Position numbers and translations under genes: made by a program. From Streptomyces sp. TRM70350 (GTDB taxonomy: Bacteria > Actinomycetota > Actinomycetes > Streptomycetales > Streptomycetaceae): a stretch of DNA of 64,000 nt. Shown one piece after another: positions 24,022-32,504 of this stretch. The notes beneath the pieces were generated by a model that saw nothing but the letters and a program-made list of their open reading frames with translations, did no database searches and was not told the DNA's origin. Where the stretch lies: contig NZ_JAHUXH010000006.1 of assembly GCF_019219825.1 (NCBI RefSeq), positions 248,001-312,000 of the forward strand, given 5' to 3'. Every line of letters starts with the position of its first letter. Within the stretch, counting starts at the first letter, position 1.

Positions 24022-24786
24022 TCACCCGAACGCGGCCAGCGCCTCGTCCAGCAGCCGCCGCAGAAGCAGCGCGTCCGGCGCGACGGCCGTCACCAGCGCG
24101 GCGGGCCCGGCCAGCGGCAGGACCGCGGCCCCCTCCCCCAGCACCCGGACCCGCACCGGACGCTGGGCGAACTCGGGTCGTACGACGACCAGTTGCCCGA
24201 CGGCACGGTGGCCGCCGAGCCCGGCGGGGCCGTCCCAGCCGCCCGGCGCGCCCGGGCCGCAGGACAGCTCCTGGTCGAGGACGGTCCGCCCGGCGATCCG
24301 CACGGACAGGCGGCTGGTGAGCCGCCCCGGTTCCTCACCGGCCCGGCCGAGCACCTGCTCCTCCCGGAGGACGAGACGGGCGGCCGGGGCCAGGTCGGCC
24401 CGCGTGTGGACGTGCAGGTCGCTGTCGTACGCGGAGATCAACTGCTCGGGCAGCCAGCGCAGTTCGCCTCCGTCGGCGACGGTGAGGCGGACGTCGTAGC
24501 GGGCCTCGCCCTTGGCCTGGCCCGGCAGCGCGATGGTGGCGGCGGCCGACCCGACGCGCAGCCGCGCTCCCTCCTCGACCCTGGCCTCGACCGTGAAGTG
24601 GTCGCCGCCGAGGGGCCCGCTCATCGCGCCGACCACCATCACCCGGGCCTCGTCGGCGCTCCCCCGCGTCCGGCGCAACGCCAGCGGCCCCTCCCCCGCC
24701 AGTACGGGCAGGGCCGTACCGCCGCGTCCGTCGGGGGCGGCGAGGATCCGGGCGGTGGCGCGTACCCCGGTGGTCGTCGCGCTCAT
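24022..24786 (-). CDS. ureD: Urease accessory protein UreD (UreH)
   Basis: A 254-residue accessory chaperone that binds apo-urease and, with UreF and UreG, delivers nickel. Family features include [42 protein letters not shown] and [15 protein letters not shown]. The ATG at 24786 overlaps the ureG stop as ATGA, so it is translationally coupled as last gene of the operon. The reading frame stays open upstream inside ureG, so the overlap start is needed to define it. Confidence 0.92.
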   Translation of the reverse strand: MSATTTGVRATARILAAPDGRGGTALPVLAGEGPLALRRTRGSADEARVMVVGAMSGPLGGDHFTVEARVEEGARLRVGSAAATIALPGQAKGEARYDVRLTVADGGELRWLPEQLISAYDSDLHVHTRADLAPAARLVLREEQVLGRAGEEPGRLTSRLSVRIAGRTVLDQELSCGPGAPGGWDGPAGLGGHRAVGQLVVVRPEFAQRPVRVRVLGEGAAVLPLAGPAALVTAVAPDALLLRRLLDEALAAFG

Positions 24787-25460
24787 GCCGTCCACGCGGC
24801 GAGCCGCGCACGCACCCAGGCGGCCACGTCCCGCACGCCGGTCTCGCTGCGCAGCGACTGGAAGACGACCGGCAGTTCGGCCCGCTGGGCCTTGGCGTCC
24901 GCGGCCATCCTGGCCAGGTCGGAGCCGACGTACGGGGCGAGGTCGGTCTTGTTGACGACGAGCAGGTCGGCGGTGGTGACGCCGGGGCCGCCCTTGCGCG
25001 GGATGTCGTCTCCGCCGGCCACGTCGATGACGAAGATCTGCGCGTCGACCAGGCCCTTGGAGAAGGTGGCGGTGAGATTGTCCCCACCGGACTCCACGAG
25101 GATCAGGTCCAGCGGCCCGACCTCGTCCTCCAGGTCCTCGACCGCTTCGAGGTTGGCGGAGATGTCGTCCCGGATCGCGGTGTGCGGGCAGGCCCCCGTC
25201 TCCACGGCGGTGATCCGTTCCGGCGGCAGCACGGCCTCCCGCAGCAGGAACTCGGCGTCCTCGCGCGTGTAGATGTCGTTGGTGACGACGGCGAGCGACA
25301 GGTCGTCGCGCAAGGCCCGGCACAGCGCGGCGACGGTGGCGGTCTTCCCGGACCCGACGGGCCCACCGAGCCCGACTCGCAGGGCCCGCCGACGGCCGTC
25401 GGGGCGGCGGGCGTCGGCGCTGAGGGCGGGGGTGCTGTCGTGGGAGTGGTCGAGGTGCAT
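24783..25460 (-). CDS. ureG: Urease accessory GTPase UreG
   Basis: UreG hydrolyses GTP during nickel insertion into urease. The 225-residue protein has a short His-rich start (MHLDHSHD) suited to metal binding, the P-loop [12 protein letters not shown] (about 32-43), [14 protein letters not shown], the family CPHTAIRDD and [12 protein letters not shown], and the guanine-specificity motif NKTDLA. The ATG at 25460 has AGGAG 7 nt upstream. A dispersed repeat separates it from ureF, so transcription must pass that hairpin or start after it. Confidence 0.95.
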   Translation of the reverse strand: MHLDHSHDSTPALSADARRPDGRRRALRVGLGGPVGSGKTATVAALCRALRDDLSLAVVTNDIYTREDAEFLLREAVLPPERITAVETGACPHTAIRDDISANLEAVEDLEDEVGPLDLILVESGGDNLTATFSKGLVDAQIFVIDVAGGDDIPRKGGPGVTTADLLVVNKTDLAPYVGSDLARMAADAKAQRAELPVVFQSLRSETGVRDVAAWVRARLAAWTA

Positions 25461-25625
25461 GTGCGGCTCCTGTTCAAGCGGGCTGTGCCCTTTCAGCCCG
25501 TCCGGCGTTCGAGGACGAGGCCGTTCAGGCCGATCGGGGTCCAGGGAGCACAAGCCCCCTGGCGGGGTCGAAGGGGCGGAGCCCCTGGGGATGGGAACGG
25601 GTAGGGGCGGCGGGGGCGAGAGAAC
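25461..25625. repeat. Streptomyces dispersed hairpin repeat inside the urease operon
   Basis: The 165-bp gap between ureF and ureG contains TTTCAGCCCGTCCGGCGTTC, then a CCAGGG...CCCTGG stem and GGGGCGGAGCCCC, ending in a G-rich tail. I recall this series as one of the commonest intergenic repeats in Streptomyces genomes. It forms at least two strong stems. It sits in the middle of an operon rather than at its end. Confidence 0.75.
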
Positions 25626-26300
25626 TCACGAGGCGAACAACCGCACCCCCCACCCCGCATGCACCTCCGCCCCGATCTCCAGCAACGGCGCGGAAGCCGC
25701 GGGCAGCACATCAACCCCCGCATCCACGACCCCCCGTGCCACCTCCACCGCCCGATCCGCGACGCGATCCAGCTCCGGCGCCAGCCGCGCCAGCACCCCG
25801 GTCGCATCGAACGGATCCAGACTCAGCAATCGCACCGTCGCACTCGCCGGTCCACTCACACTCTCGTAGACCGCGCAGTAGGCGGCATCGTCAGCCCCCA
25901 GCCCGGCGGCCCGCGCCGCGAGCCCCAGCACCACCGGCTGATGCGCCCCCTTCGGGAACTCCCGCGCCACGGCGTCCAGCTCACCGGACGGCCAGGTGGC
26001 CCGCGCGGCCCGCAGCATCTGCCGCCCCAGCCTGCGCGCGGCGAGCCGCAGCGCCGGAGACGGCGTCCGCGCATCCGCCGCCGCGTCCAGCTCCACCGGA
26101 TCGACGCCGAGCGCGGCCGCCGCGGCGAGGGCGGCCGACACCAGCCCCGCCGTGTGCAACCGCCCCCGGCAGAAGTCCTCCAGGCTCGCCGCGCCCGTGA
26201 CCCGCCCCGCCTTCACCGCCGCCTCGGCGCCGCCGGAGTGCGCGTGCCCTCCGGCGGGGAAACGGCCGTCGGCCAGGACGAGGAGTGCTGCTCGTGACAT
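25626..26300 (-). CDS. ureF: Urease accessory protein UreF
   Basis: UreF bridges UreD and UreG in the nickel-loading complex. The 224-residue protein has the family start RAALLVLADGRFPAGGHAHS (matching LLxLAD(G/S)xFPxGGxxHSxG) and helices through FPKGAHQPVVLGLAARAAGL and AYCAVYESVSGPASATVRL. Both a GTG (26303) and the adjacent ATG (26300) could start translation; I use the ATG. It follows ureC by 13 nt. Confidence 0.93.
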   Translation of the reverse strand: MSRAALLVLADGRFPAGGHAHSGGAEAAVKAGRVTGAASLEDFCRGRLHTAGLVSAALAAAAALGVDPVELDAAADARTPSPALRLAARRLGRQMLRAARATWPSGELDAVAREFPKGAHQPVVLGLAARAAGLGADDAAYCAVYESVSGPASATVRLLSLDPFDATGVLARLAPELDRVADRAVEVARGVVDAGVDVLPAASAPLLEIGAEVHAGWGVRLFAS

Positions 26301-26313
26301 CACAGACCGCGCC

Positions 26314-28035
26314 TCAGAAGAGGAAGTACCGCTGGGCCATGGGCAGTTCGGCGGCCGGAGTCGCCTCGACCAGCTCCCCGTCGATGTGCACGGCGAAGCT
26401 GTCGGGGTCGATCCGTACGTCGGGCCGGGCGTCGTTCTCCCGCATGTCCGCCTTGGTCACCCCACGCGTCGACTCGATGGCGACGAACCGCTTCCCGAGC
26501 CCGAGCCGTTCCGGCAGCCCGTCCTCGACGGCGAGCGGCGCCACGAAGTTGACCGAGTTCGAGGCGGGCGCCCGCCCGATCGCCCCGTACATCGGCCGGG
26601 GCAGGATCGGCTGCGGTGTCGGGATGGAGGCGTTGGCGTCGCCCATCTGCGCGTACGCGATCTGCCCGCCCTTGAGGACGAGCTGCGGCTTGACGCCGAA
26701 GAACGCGGGCTCCCACAGCACCAGGTCGGCGAGCTTGCCGGTCTCCACGGAACCGATCTCGCGCGCGAGGCCCTGCGCGAGCGCCGGGTTGATCGTGTAC
26801 TTGGCGACATAACGACGTACCCGGTGATTGTCCGCCCGCCCGTCGCCGGGCAGCGCGCCGCGCCGCCGCTTCATCACATGGGCGGTCTGCCAGGTCCGCA
26901 TGACGACCTCGCCGACCCGGCCCATGGCCTGCGAGTCCGACGAGATGATCGAGATCGCGCCCAGGTCGTGCAGGATGTCCTCGGCCCCGATGGTGGACGG
27001 CCGGATCCGCGACTCGGCGAAGGCCAGGTCCTCCGGCACCGCCGGGTTGAGGTGGTGGCACACCATCAGCATGTCGAGGTGTTCCTCGGCGGTGTTGACG
27101 GTGAACGGCCGCGTCGGGTTCGTGGAGCTGGGCAGCACGTGCGGCTCGGAGACCACGGTCATGATGTCGGGCGCGTGCCCGCCGCCCGCGCCCTCCGTGT
27201 GGTACGCGTGAATACCCCGCCCGGCGATCGCGGCCAGCGTGTCGCCGACGAAACCGGCCTCGTTCAGCGTGTCGGTGTGGATGGCGACCTGGACGCCGGT
27301 CTGCTCGGCGACGGTCAGGGAGGCGTCGATGACGGCCGGGGTGGAGCCCCAGTCCTCGTGCAGCTTCAGGCCGAGGGCGCCGCCGCGGATCTGGGACAGC
27401 ATCGCCTCGTGGGAGACGGTGTTGCCCTTGCCGAGGAAGCCGATGTTGAGCGGGTACTGCTCCATCGCCTCCAGCATCCGCGCCAGATGCCAGGGGCCGG
27501 GCGTGACGGTGGTCGCCTTGGAGCCCTCGGCCGGGCCGGTGCCGCCGCCGACGAGGGTCGTGATCCCCGCGGCCAGCGCCTCGTCGGCGATCTGCGGGCA
27601 GATGAAGTGGACGTGCGCGTCGATGGCCCCGGCTGTCAGGATCCGCCCGTTGCCCGCGATGACCTCGGTCTCCGGTCCGATGACCAGCTCCGGATGCACC
27701 CCGTCCATCGTGTCCGGGTTGCCCGCCTTGCCGATCCCGGTGATCCGGCCGTCGCGGATGCCGACGTCGGCCTTGACGATCCCCCAGTGGTCGACGATCA
27801 CCGCGCCGGTGATGACGGTGTCGGGCGTGCCCTCCGCGCGCGTGGCACGCGCCTGCCCCATGGACTCGCGGATGACCTTGCCGCCGCCGAACACCGCCTC
27901 GTCACCGGCGAGTCCCGGCCCGCCGCTGCGGTCCTCCTCGATCTCGATCAGCAGATCGGTGTCGGCGAGCCGGACGCGGTCGCCGGTCGTCGGCCCGAAC
28001 AGGTCGGCGTACGCGGCACGCGAGATCTCAGGCAT
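26314..28035 (-). CDS. ureC: Urease subunit alpha
   Basis: The catalytic subunit of urease, which hydrolyses urea to ammonia and carbamate. At 573 residues it has normal length. Nickel ligands are visible: His141 and His143 in [11 protein letters not shown], the carbamylated Lys224 in [10 protein letters not shown], His253 in AIHTDTLNE, His279 in [14 protein letters not shown], and the catalytic histidine in MVCHHLNP. The ATG at 28035 ([19 protein letters not shown]) overlaps the ureB stop by 8 nt. All active-site residues are intact, so the enzyme should be functional. Confidence 0.97.
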   Translation of the reverse strand: MPEISRAAYADLFGPTTGDRVRLADTDLLIEIEEDRSGGPGLAGDEAVFGGGKVIRESMGQARATRAEGTPDTVITGAVIVDHWGIVKADVGIRDGRITGIGKAGNPDTMDGVHPELVIGPETEVIAGNGRILTAGAIDAHVHFICPQIADEALAAGITTLVGGGTGPAEGSKATTVTPGPWHLARMLEAMEQYPLNIGFLGKGNTVSHEAMLSQIRGGALGLKLHEDWGSTPAVIDASLTVAEQTGVQVAIHTDTLNEAGFVGDTLAAIAGRGIHAYHTEGAGGGHAPDIMTVVSEPHVLPSSTNPTRPFTVNTAEEHLDMLMVCHHLNPAVPEDLAFAESRIRPSTIGAEDILHDLGAISIISSDSQAMGRVGEVVMRTWQTAHVMKRRRGALPGDGRADNHRVRRYVAKYTINPALAQGLAREIGSVETGKLADLVLWEPAFFGVKPQLVLKGGQIAYAQMGDANASIPTPQPILPRPMYGAIGRAPASNSVNFVAPLAVEDGLPERLGLGKRFVAIESTRGVTKADMRENDARPDVRIDPDSFAVHIDGELVEATPAAELPMAQRYFLF

Positions 28036-28339
28036 CGAGGGCACCTCCGGTCTCCCCGCGCAGTCCGGGCACCACGCGGGCGCCGGCGATCGGGACGAGT
28101 TCGACGTCGACAGGGATACCGGGCTCGAAGCGTACGGCCGTACCGGCGGCGACGTTGAGCCGCTTGCCGCGCGCGGCCGCGCGGTCGAACTCCAGACCGG
28201 GGTTGGCCTCGGCGAAGTGGTAGTGGGAGCCGACCTGGACGGGCCGGTCGGCGGCGTTGAGCACGGTGAGGCGAGTGACCTCGCGGCCCTGGTTGTAGGC
28301 AATCGGGCCGTCGGCGAAGAGGATCTCTCCGGGAATCAT
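28028..28339 (-). CDS. ureB: Urease subunit beta
   Basis: The 103-residue structural subunit starts [20 protein letters not shown] and contains the family motif [35 protein letters not shown]. The start is 10 nt after ureA and the stop overlaps ureC. Separate beta and gamma genes are the usual state in actinomycetes. Confidence 0.96.
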   Translation of the reverse strand: MIPGEILFADGPIAYNQGREVTRLTVLNAADRPVQVGSHYHFAEANPGLEFDRAAARGKRLNVAAGTAVRFEPGIPVDVELVPIAGARVVPGLRGETGGALDA

Positions 28340-28349
28340 CGAGGCCCCC

Positions 28350-28652
28350 TCACACGATCGGGTCGTGGACGGTGACGAGCTTGGTGCCGTCCGGGAAGGT
28401 CGCCTCGACCTGGACGTCGTGGATCATCTCGGGTATGCCGTCCATGACGTCGTCCCGGGTGAGCAGCTTGCGTCCGGAGGCCATGAGTTCGGCGACGCTG
28501 CGGCCGTCCCGGGCGCCTTCGAGGATGTGCGACGTGATGAGGGCGACGGCCTCGGGGTGGTTGAGTTTCAGCCCACGGGCGCGGCGCTTCTCGGCCACGT
28601 CGGCCGCCACGTGGATCAGCAGCCTCTCCTGCTCGTGCGGGGTCAGTTGCAC
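28350..28652 (-). CDS. ureA: Urease subunit gamma
   Basis: The 100-residue subunit starts at GTG 28652 ([20 protein letters not shown]) and contains [20 protein letters not shown] and the C-terminal [22 protein letters not shown] lies just upstream, and the length is exactly that of the family, which rejects the longer upstream frame. It is the first gene of the six-gene urease operon. Confidence 0.96.
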   Translation of the reverse strand: MQLTPHEQERLLIHVAADVAEKRRARGLKLNHPEAVALITSHILEGARDGRSVAELMASGRKLLTRDDVMDGIPEMIHDVQVEATFPDGTKLVTVHDPIV

Positions 28653-28763
28653 GTCCCACCTCACATCCTCGCTCCGGGCCGTGCGGGGCCCGGTTGCCGC
28701 GGCCACCGGCAAAGTCCCTGGTGGCATGGAGGGGCAGGCTAGTTGGCACGAGTTTCGGGCAAG

Positions 28764-29411
28764 TTAACCAAGCTGTGATCCCTGCGCCGCGGTGCGCTCG
28801 CCGCTCATGCTCGTCAACGCCCGCAGTCCGTCGCGGAGCACCTCGACCGGGACGGGCCCGAAGAGGGACTGCTGCGCGAGGAAGCCCATCACGGCGGCGA
28901 TCATCGTGCGCGCCACGTGGTCCGGGGCGACGTCCGGGCGCATCATCCCGGCGTCCTGGTAGCCCGCGACGATCCGCGACCAGGCCGCGCGCACCGAGCC
29001 GTACCCGGCGTGCAGGACGGCCGCCAGTTCCTCGTTGCGCAGCGTCTCCGTCCACACCTGGATGACGAGCCGCGGAAAGGCGGGCCGTCCGTCGACGGTC
29101 AGGTTCTCCCGGGCGGCGAGCGTCCGGCCGAGGACCGCGGCGACGAGGTCGTCCGGCGGCGGGGGCGGGCTCTGCCGGGCCGCCTCCTCGAAGGCCTCGC
29201 GGACCGATGCGAGCACCTCGCCGACGATCGCGGCGATCAACTGCTCCTTGCTGCTGAAGTAGCGGTAGACGGCGCCCGCGGAGAGGTCCACCTCCTTCAG
29301 CACGTCCTGCATGGACGTGGCATGGAACCCGTTGCGGGCGAAGCAGACGGCGGCGCCGTCGAGGATCTGCCGGCGGCGGGCGTCGAGGTGTTCCTGGGAT
29401 ACGCGGGCCAT
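28764..29411 (-). CDS. TetR/AcrR family transcriptional regulator
   Basis: The 215-residue protein has a TetR helix-turn-helix (about 15-60; FARNGFHATSMQDVLKEVDL, SAGAVYRYFSSKEQL) and a helical C-terminal domain. It is divergent from a membrane protein gene at 29533, with two related 15-mers and an inverted repeat between them, so it most likely represses that gene and itself. The ligand is probably a small lipophilic compound, by analogy only. The start ATG at 29411 gives a standard TetR N terminus. Confidence 0.9.
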   Translation of the reverse strand: MARVSQEHLDARRRQILDGAAVCFARNGFHATSMQDVLKEVDLSAGAVYRYFSSKEQLIAAIVGEVLASVREAFEEAARQSPPPPPDDLVAAVLGRTLAARENLTVDGRPAFPRLVIQVWTETLRNEELAAVLHAGYGSVRAAWSRIVAGYQDAGMMRPDVAPDHVARTMIAAVMGFLAQQSLFGPVPVEVLRDGLRALTSMSGERTAAQGSQLG

Positions 29412-29416
29412 GACCC

Positions 29417-29440
29417 GAATGTAGAACGAACATTCCTTCT
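29417..29440. promoter_or_regulatory. Candidate TetR operator 1: GAATGT-N7-ACATTC overlapping ACGAACATTCCTTCT
   Basis: A 6-bp inverted repeat (29417-29435) begins 6 nt upstream of the TetR start. It overlaps a 15-mer at 29426-29440 that recurs with two mismatches at 29487-29501. TTGACA follows at 29440, so binding would cover promoter elements. Confidence 0.5.
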
Positions 29441-29486
29441 TGACAAGGGGAACGGCACAGGCGCACGGTGGTGACCTCATCAAAAA

Positions 29487-29501
29487 ACGAACGATCCTTC
29501 T
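29487..29501. promoter_or_regulatory. Candidate TetR operator 2: ACGAACGATCCTTCT
   Basis: This 15-mer matches 13 of 15 bases of the first site, 61 bp away, and lies 31 nt before the start of the membrane protein gene. It would serve as the operator on that side. Confidence 0.4.
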
Positions 29502-29532
29502 CTCAAATCCGAACCCGACCCGAGGGGACCCC

Positions 29533-30540
29533 ATGTCCGCGCCACCCGGCCCGCACGCCACCCACCCCGACCCCCGTCGCCTGATCGCGATCGTCGCCCT
29601 CGTCCCGCTCGTCGCGGCGCTGGCGCTGTGGGCGTTCGCCTGGCCCGCCGCCCGCACGGCGCCGCGCGACCTGCCGCTCGGCGTCGCGGGCCCGGCCGCC
29701 GCCACCGCGCAGGTCGAGCAGCGGCTCGCGCGTCAGCAGGGCGCGTTCGAGATCCACCGTTACGCCGACGAGGCCGCCGCCCGGAAGGCTGTCGAGGACC
29801 GGACGGTGTACGGCGCGCTGGTCGTCACCGACCGGGGGCCCGCGTTGCTGACCGCGTCGGCCGCGAGCCCGACGGTCGCGCAGCTGCTGCAACACGCGGT
29901 GTCGGCCGAGGGCGCCCGGCTCCGCACGGTGGATGTCGTGGCCGCCCCCGAGAACGACCCGCGGGGCGCCGCCCTCACCGCGAGTGTGCTGCCGTTGGCG
30001 CTGGCCGGGATCGCGGCGGGCTCGGCCGTCTCCCTGATCGGGCTGCGCGGCATCCGGGCGGTGACCGCACTGGTGGGCGCCTCGGCGCTGGTCGGTGTCG
30101 CCACGGCCGCGATCGCGCACAGCTGGCTGGAGGTCCTCACCGGCGACTGGTGGGCGGAGGCCGCCACCCTCGCGCTGTCGACGCTGGCGGTGAGCGGCGC
30201 GGTCGCCGGTCTGGCCGCACTCCTGGGCAAGGCCGGGCTCGGCCTCGGCGCGGGTGTGCTGATGCTGCTCGGCAACCCGTTCTCGGGGGCGGGATCGGCG
30301 CCGCAGATGCTGCCCGAACCGGCCGGGGCGCTCGGCCAGTGGCTGCCGCCGGGCGCGGGGACGACGCTGCTGCGCTCGGTGTCGTACTTCGACGGCGCGG
30401 CGGCGCTGGGCCCGGCACTGACGCTGACGTGGTGGGTCGCGGTGGGACTGGGGGCCGTACTGCTGGGCAGTGCGCTGAAGTCCCGTACGCAGGCCGGCGG
30501 GGAAGCCGCGGCCGACCGGAAGCCCGCGCTGGCCGGCTGA
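29533..30540 (+). CDS. Membrane protein of the ABC-2/YhgE-Pip type
   Basis: The 335-residue protein has one N-terminal helix (about 16-34), an extracytoplasmic segment (about 40-140) and five or six C-terminal helices. This plan resembles YhgE/Pip-like and DUF3533-type membrane proteins related to ABC-2 permeases. The ATG at 29533 is preceded by GAGGGG. It is divergent from a TetR regulator, the common arrangement for efflux functions, but no ATP-binding partner is adjacent. Function is therefore only a guess. Confidence 0.75.
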   Translation: MSAPPGPHATHPDPRRLIAIVALVPLVAALALWAFAWPAARTAPRDLPLGVAGPAAATAQVEQRLARQQGAFEIHRYADEAAARKAVEDRTVYGALVVTDRGPALLTASAASPTVAQLLQHAVSAEGARLRTVDVVAAPENDPRGAALTASVLPLALAGIAAGSAVSLIGLRGIRAVTALVGASALVGVATAAIAHSWLEVLTGDWWAEAATLALSTLAVSGAVAGLAALLGKAGLGLGAGVLMLLGNPFSGAGSAPQMLPEPAGALGQWLPPGAGTTLLRSVSYFDGAAALGPALTLTWWVAVGLGAVLLGSALKSRTQAGGEAAADRKPALAG

Positions 30541-30617
30541 CCACGGACGGGCCGTGCGCCCCGCCGCAGCGGACGGGCGCACGGCTTTCGCGTGTCCCGC
30601 GCGGCCTTTTACGTGCG

Positions 30618-30905
30618 TTACGACGGATTGGGCCCGCGATGCTCCGCCGCGATGCCGAACCGCTGCCGCTCGCGGGGTGCGGACGCGGCCTCGCGGACGG
30701 TGGAGAGGGAACTGACCACCTGCTCCTCGCCGGGACGCGGAGCCTGCTCCAGCGCGTCGAGGCGTTCGAGATCGGCGGCGGAGACTAGGGCGACCAGAGG
30801 CTTGCCGTGCCGTGTCACGACGACGCGCTCACCGCCGTACACCACCCGGTTGATCAGGTCGGCGAGCTCAGCCCTGGCTTGCGTCACCGGAATCTCGTAG
30901 GCCAT
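30618..30905 (-). CDS. Phd/YefM-type antitoxin
   Basis: The 95-residue protein begins MAYEIPVTQARAELADLINR and continues with VVVTRHGKPLVALVSAADLE, the Phd/YefM DNA-binding and dimerisation region. The C-terminal tail (about 50-95) would be the toxin-neutralising part. No Doc, RelE or other toxin gene is adjacent; the nearest gene is a divergent ClpP-like protein. It may be an orphan antitoxin acting as a simple repressor. An inverted repeat lies 20 nt upstream. Confidence 0.85.
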   Translation of the reverse strand: MAYEIPVTQARAELADLINRVVYGGERVVVTRHGKPLVALVSAADLERLDALEQAPRPGEEQVVSSLSTVREAASAPRERQRFGIAAEHRGPNPS

Positions 30906-30924
30906 GCACCCATTCTAACGGCAC

Positions 30925-30937
30925 GTACATCCTGTAC
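30925..30937. promoter_or_regulatory. Inverted repeat GTACA-TCC-TGTAC, candidate Phd operator
   Basis: A 5-bp inverted repeat lies in the 91-bp gap between the Phd-type gene and the divergent ClpP-like gene, inside a locally AT-rich stretch (TGTACATTTTTTACAG). Phd proteins bind short palindromes upstream of their own genes, so this could regulate both directions. Confidence 0.5.
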
Positions 30938-30996
30938 ATTTTTTACAGACGGCTCCGCGTCTGGAGCCGGTTTCCGCCGCGAGGAGGGGGTTCGCC

Positions 30997-31632
30997 ATGA
31001 CCCGACCGTCCGCTCGTCACGTGCTGCCCGAGTTCACCGAACGCACGAGCTTCCGGCACAAGACGATGGATCCGTACTCGAAGCTGCTGGAGGAGCGGAT
31101 CGTCCTTCTCGGGACGCCGATCGACGACACATCGGCGAACGACGTGATGGCGCAGTTCATGCACCTGGAGTACCAGGACCCGGACCGGGACGTCTCGCTG
31201 TACATCAACTCCCCCGGCGGCTCGTTCAGCGCGATGTCCGCGGTGTACGACACGATCCGGTACGTCGGCTGCGACGTGGAGACGATCTGCCTCGGCCAGG
31301 CCGGACCGAACGCGGCCGTACTGCTCGCCGCCGGCACCCCGGGCAAGCGATTCGCCCTGCCCGGCGCCCGGGTGGTGATCAGTCAGCCGGCGCTGCCCGA
31401 GCCCATCGAGGGGCAGACCACCGATCTCGCCCTCCAGGCGGAGGAGTTGGCGCGGGTGCGCACCCGACTGGAGGAACTGCTCGTACGGCACACCGGGCGC
31501 ACCCACGCGCAGGTCAGCGCGGACATCGAGCGGGACCGGGTCCTCACCTCCGAGGAGGCCCTGGAGTACGGCCTGATCGACCGGATCGTCCCCAGCCGCA
31601 AGGCCACCCGCCCCGCACCCGGCGCGAGGTGA
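30997..31632 (+). CDS. ClpP-like protein lacking catalytic Ser and His (pseudoprotease, ClpP5-like)
   Basis: The 211-residue protein has the ClpP fold signatures: [43 protein letters not shown] and [20 protein letters not shown]. The active-site serine of GQAASMGA is replaced (GQAGPNAA, Pro104), and the active-site histidine of MIHQP is Ser129 (VISQP); the Asp (Asp180) remains. It should therefore be unable to cleave peptides. Streptomyces carry up to five clpP genes and degenerate paralogues are known; this resembles the solitary clpP5 type. A small gene follows after 7 nt. It may form mixed rings or act as a scaffold. Confidence 0.88.
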   Translation: MTRPSARHVLPEFTERTSFRHKTMDPYSKLLEERIVLLGTPIDDTSANDVMAQFMHLEYQDPDRDVSLYINSPGGSFSAMSAVYDTIRYVGCDVETICLGQAGPNAAVLLAAGTPGKRFALPGARVVISQPALPEPIEGQTTDLALQAEELARVRTRLEELLVRHTGRTHAQVSADIERDRVLTSEEALEYGLIDRIVPSRKATRPAPGAR

Positions 31633-31639
31633 GCCGCGG

Positions 31640-31948
31640 ATGCTGCCGCCGGAGCTGCCGCCGCTGCCCGCCCTCACCCGCGCCGAAGGCGAGTTGATCG
31701 ACCGTTACCTGGAGGTGGCTGACCTGCTCGGGCGTGTCAACCCGGCGTACGACGGGGACACGTACCGTGGACTGCGCGCCGCACAGGCGCTGGTGCGCAA
31801 GGCCGCCGAACTGCGCGACGCGCTCGCGCTGATGCACCAGCGGGGCGAGACCGAACTCCATGCCGGAACCCTCGCGCGGGCGCTGCGCGTGCTGGACGGT
31901 GAACGCCGCACGGCGCGTGTCACTCTTCCGCCGCGCTCCGACAGTTGA
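31640..31948 (+). CDS. Small hypothetical protein coupled to the ClpP-like gene
   Basis: The 102-residue protein starts MLPPELPPLPALTRAEGELI and is mostly helical with charged residues (LRAAQALVRKAAELRDALAL). It begins 7 nt after the ClpP-like stop, so the two are co-translated. There is no signal peptide or membrane segment. I recognise no family; the tight spacing suggests a partner of the ClpP-like protein. Confidence 0.75.
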   Translation: MLPPELPPLPALTRAEGELIDRYLEVADLLGRVNPAYDGDTYRGLRAAQALVRKAAELRDALALMHQRGETELHAGTLARALRVLDGERRTARVTLPPRSDS

Positions 31949-32304
31949 GGCACCGTCGGCACATCCGCCGTCGGCCCGGATCGCGAGGTGACACGACCGG
32001 ACGTCCGGTCCCGTGTCGAAACGGACCAAAAGGACTACCCCCGTCCGAAGGATCCTTGCCTCCCTTTCCGGGGCCCTTGCGGTTGCGCAACGGATGCTGC
32101 TTCGGGGCGGAATGGGACGCTCCACCGCTGGTCCGGGGTGGCGTGGCGCCCTTGACACCTGTTCGCGGGTCAGGCTGTCCACCCGAATGGGCGAGCGGTG
32201 AGTAACGCCACAAATCCCTGGTTGCGTTGGGATTTTCGGACTTACGTGAGTCAAGATCCCTGACTGACGACAAGCCCCCGCCACCGCGGCGGGGCGGTCC
32301 GGGC
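31949..32304. other. Leader region upstream of the riboswitch
   Basis: No gene is supported in this 356-bp stretch. It should contain the promoter of the NlpC/P60 gene; TTGACA is present at 32152-32157 but no good -10 follows at the usual distance. GC-rich stems such as CCCGCCACCGCGGCGGGG occur just before the riboswitch core. Confidence 0.4.
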
Positions 32305-32490
32305 GGACGCCGAGTCCTGCCGCCGCCCGGATGACCGGTCGACAGGAGTGGATCGGCAGGAGTGGAGGACCCAAGCACGACGGGCCGCCGGAGGGCATCT
32401 TCCGGGCGTCCCTTGGGGTGAAGCCGCTGACAAAGCGGCCGGGCAACTTCGCCAGCCCGAATCCGACAGGTCATCCTTCACAGGCGGCTG
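32305..32490 (+). promoter_or_regulatory. ydaO/yuaA-type c-di-AMP riboswitch
   Basis: The leader of the NlpC/P60 gene carries the conserved segments of the ydaO class in order: GAGTCCTGCCG near 32312, AGGACCCAAG at 32366, CCTTGGGGTGAAGCCGCTGA at 32411, CCGGGCAACTTCGCCAGCCCG at about 32440-32459, and the downstream CCGACAGGTCATCC...CAGGCGGCTGACG. Riboswitches of this class bind cyclic di-AMP and in actinomycetes commonly sit in front of cell-wall hydrolase genes such as rpfA and NlpC/P60 genes. The aptamer ends about 14 nt before the start codon, so it can act on transcription or translation. Confidence 0.85.
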
Positions 32491-32504
32491 ACGAAGGGTT
32501 GCGC

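Noticed and set aside
30618..31632. Treating the Phd-type gene and ClpP-like gene as a toxin-antitoxin pair
   Set aside because: They are divergent, and the ClpP-like protein is clearly of the ClpP family, not a toxin.
32120..32185. Promoter TTGACA at 32152 for the NlpC/P60 gene
   Set aside because: No acceptable -10 element at 16-18 bp, so it was not listed as a promoter.
32195..32215. 16S rRNA-like string GGTGAGTAAC upstream of the riboswitch
   Set aside because: Only about ten bases match; no further rRNA sequence is present.
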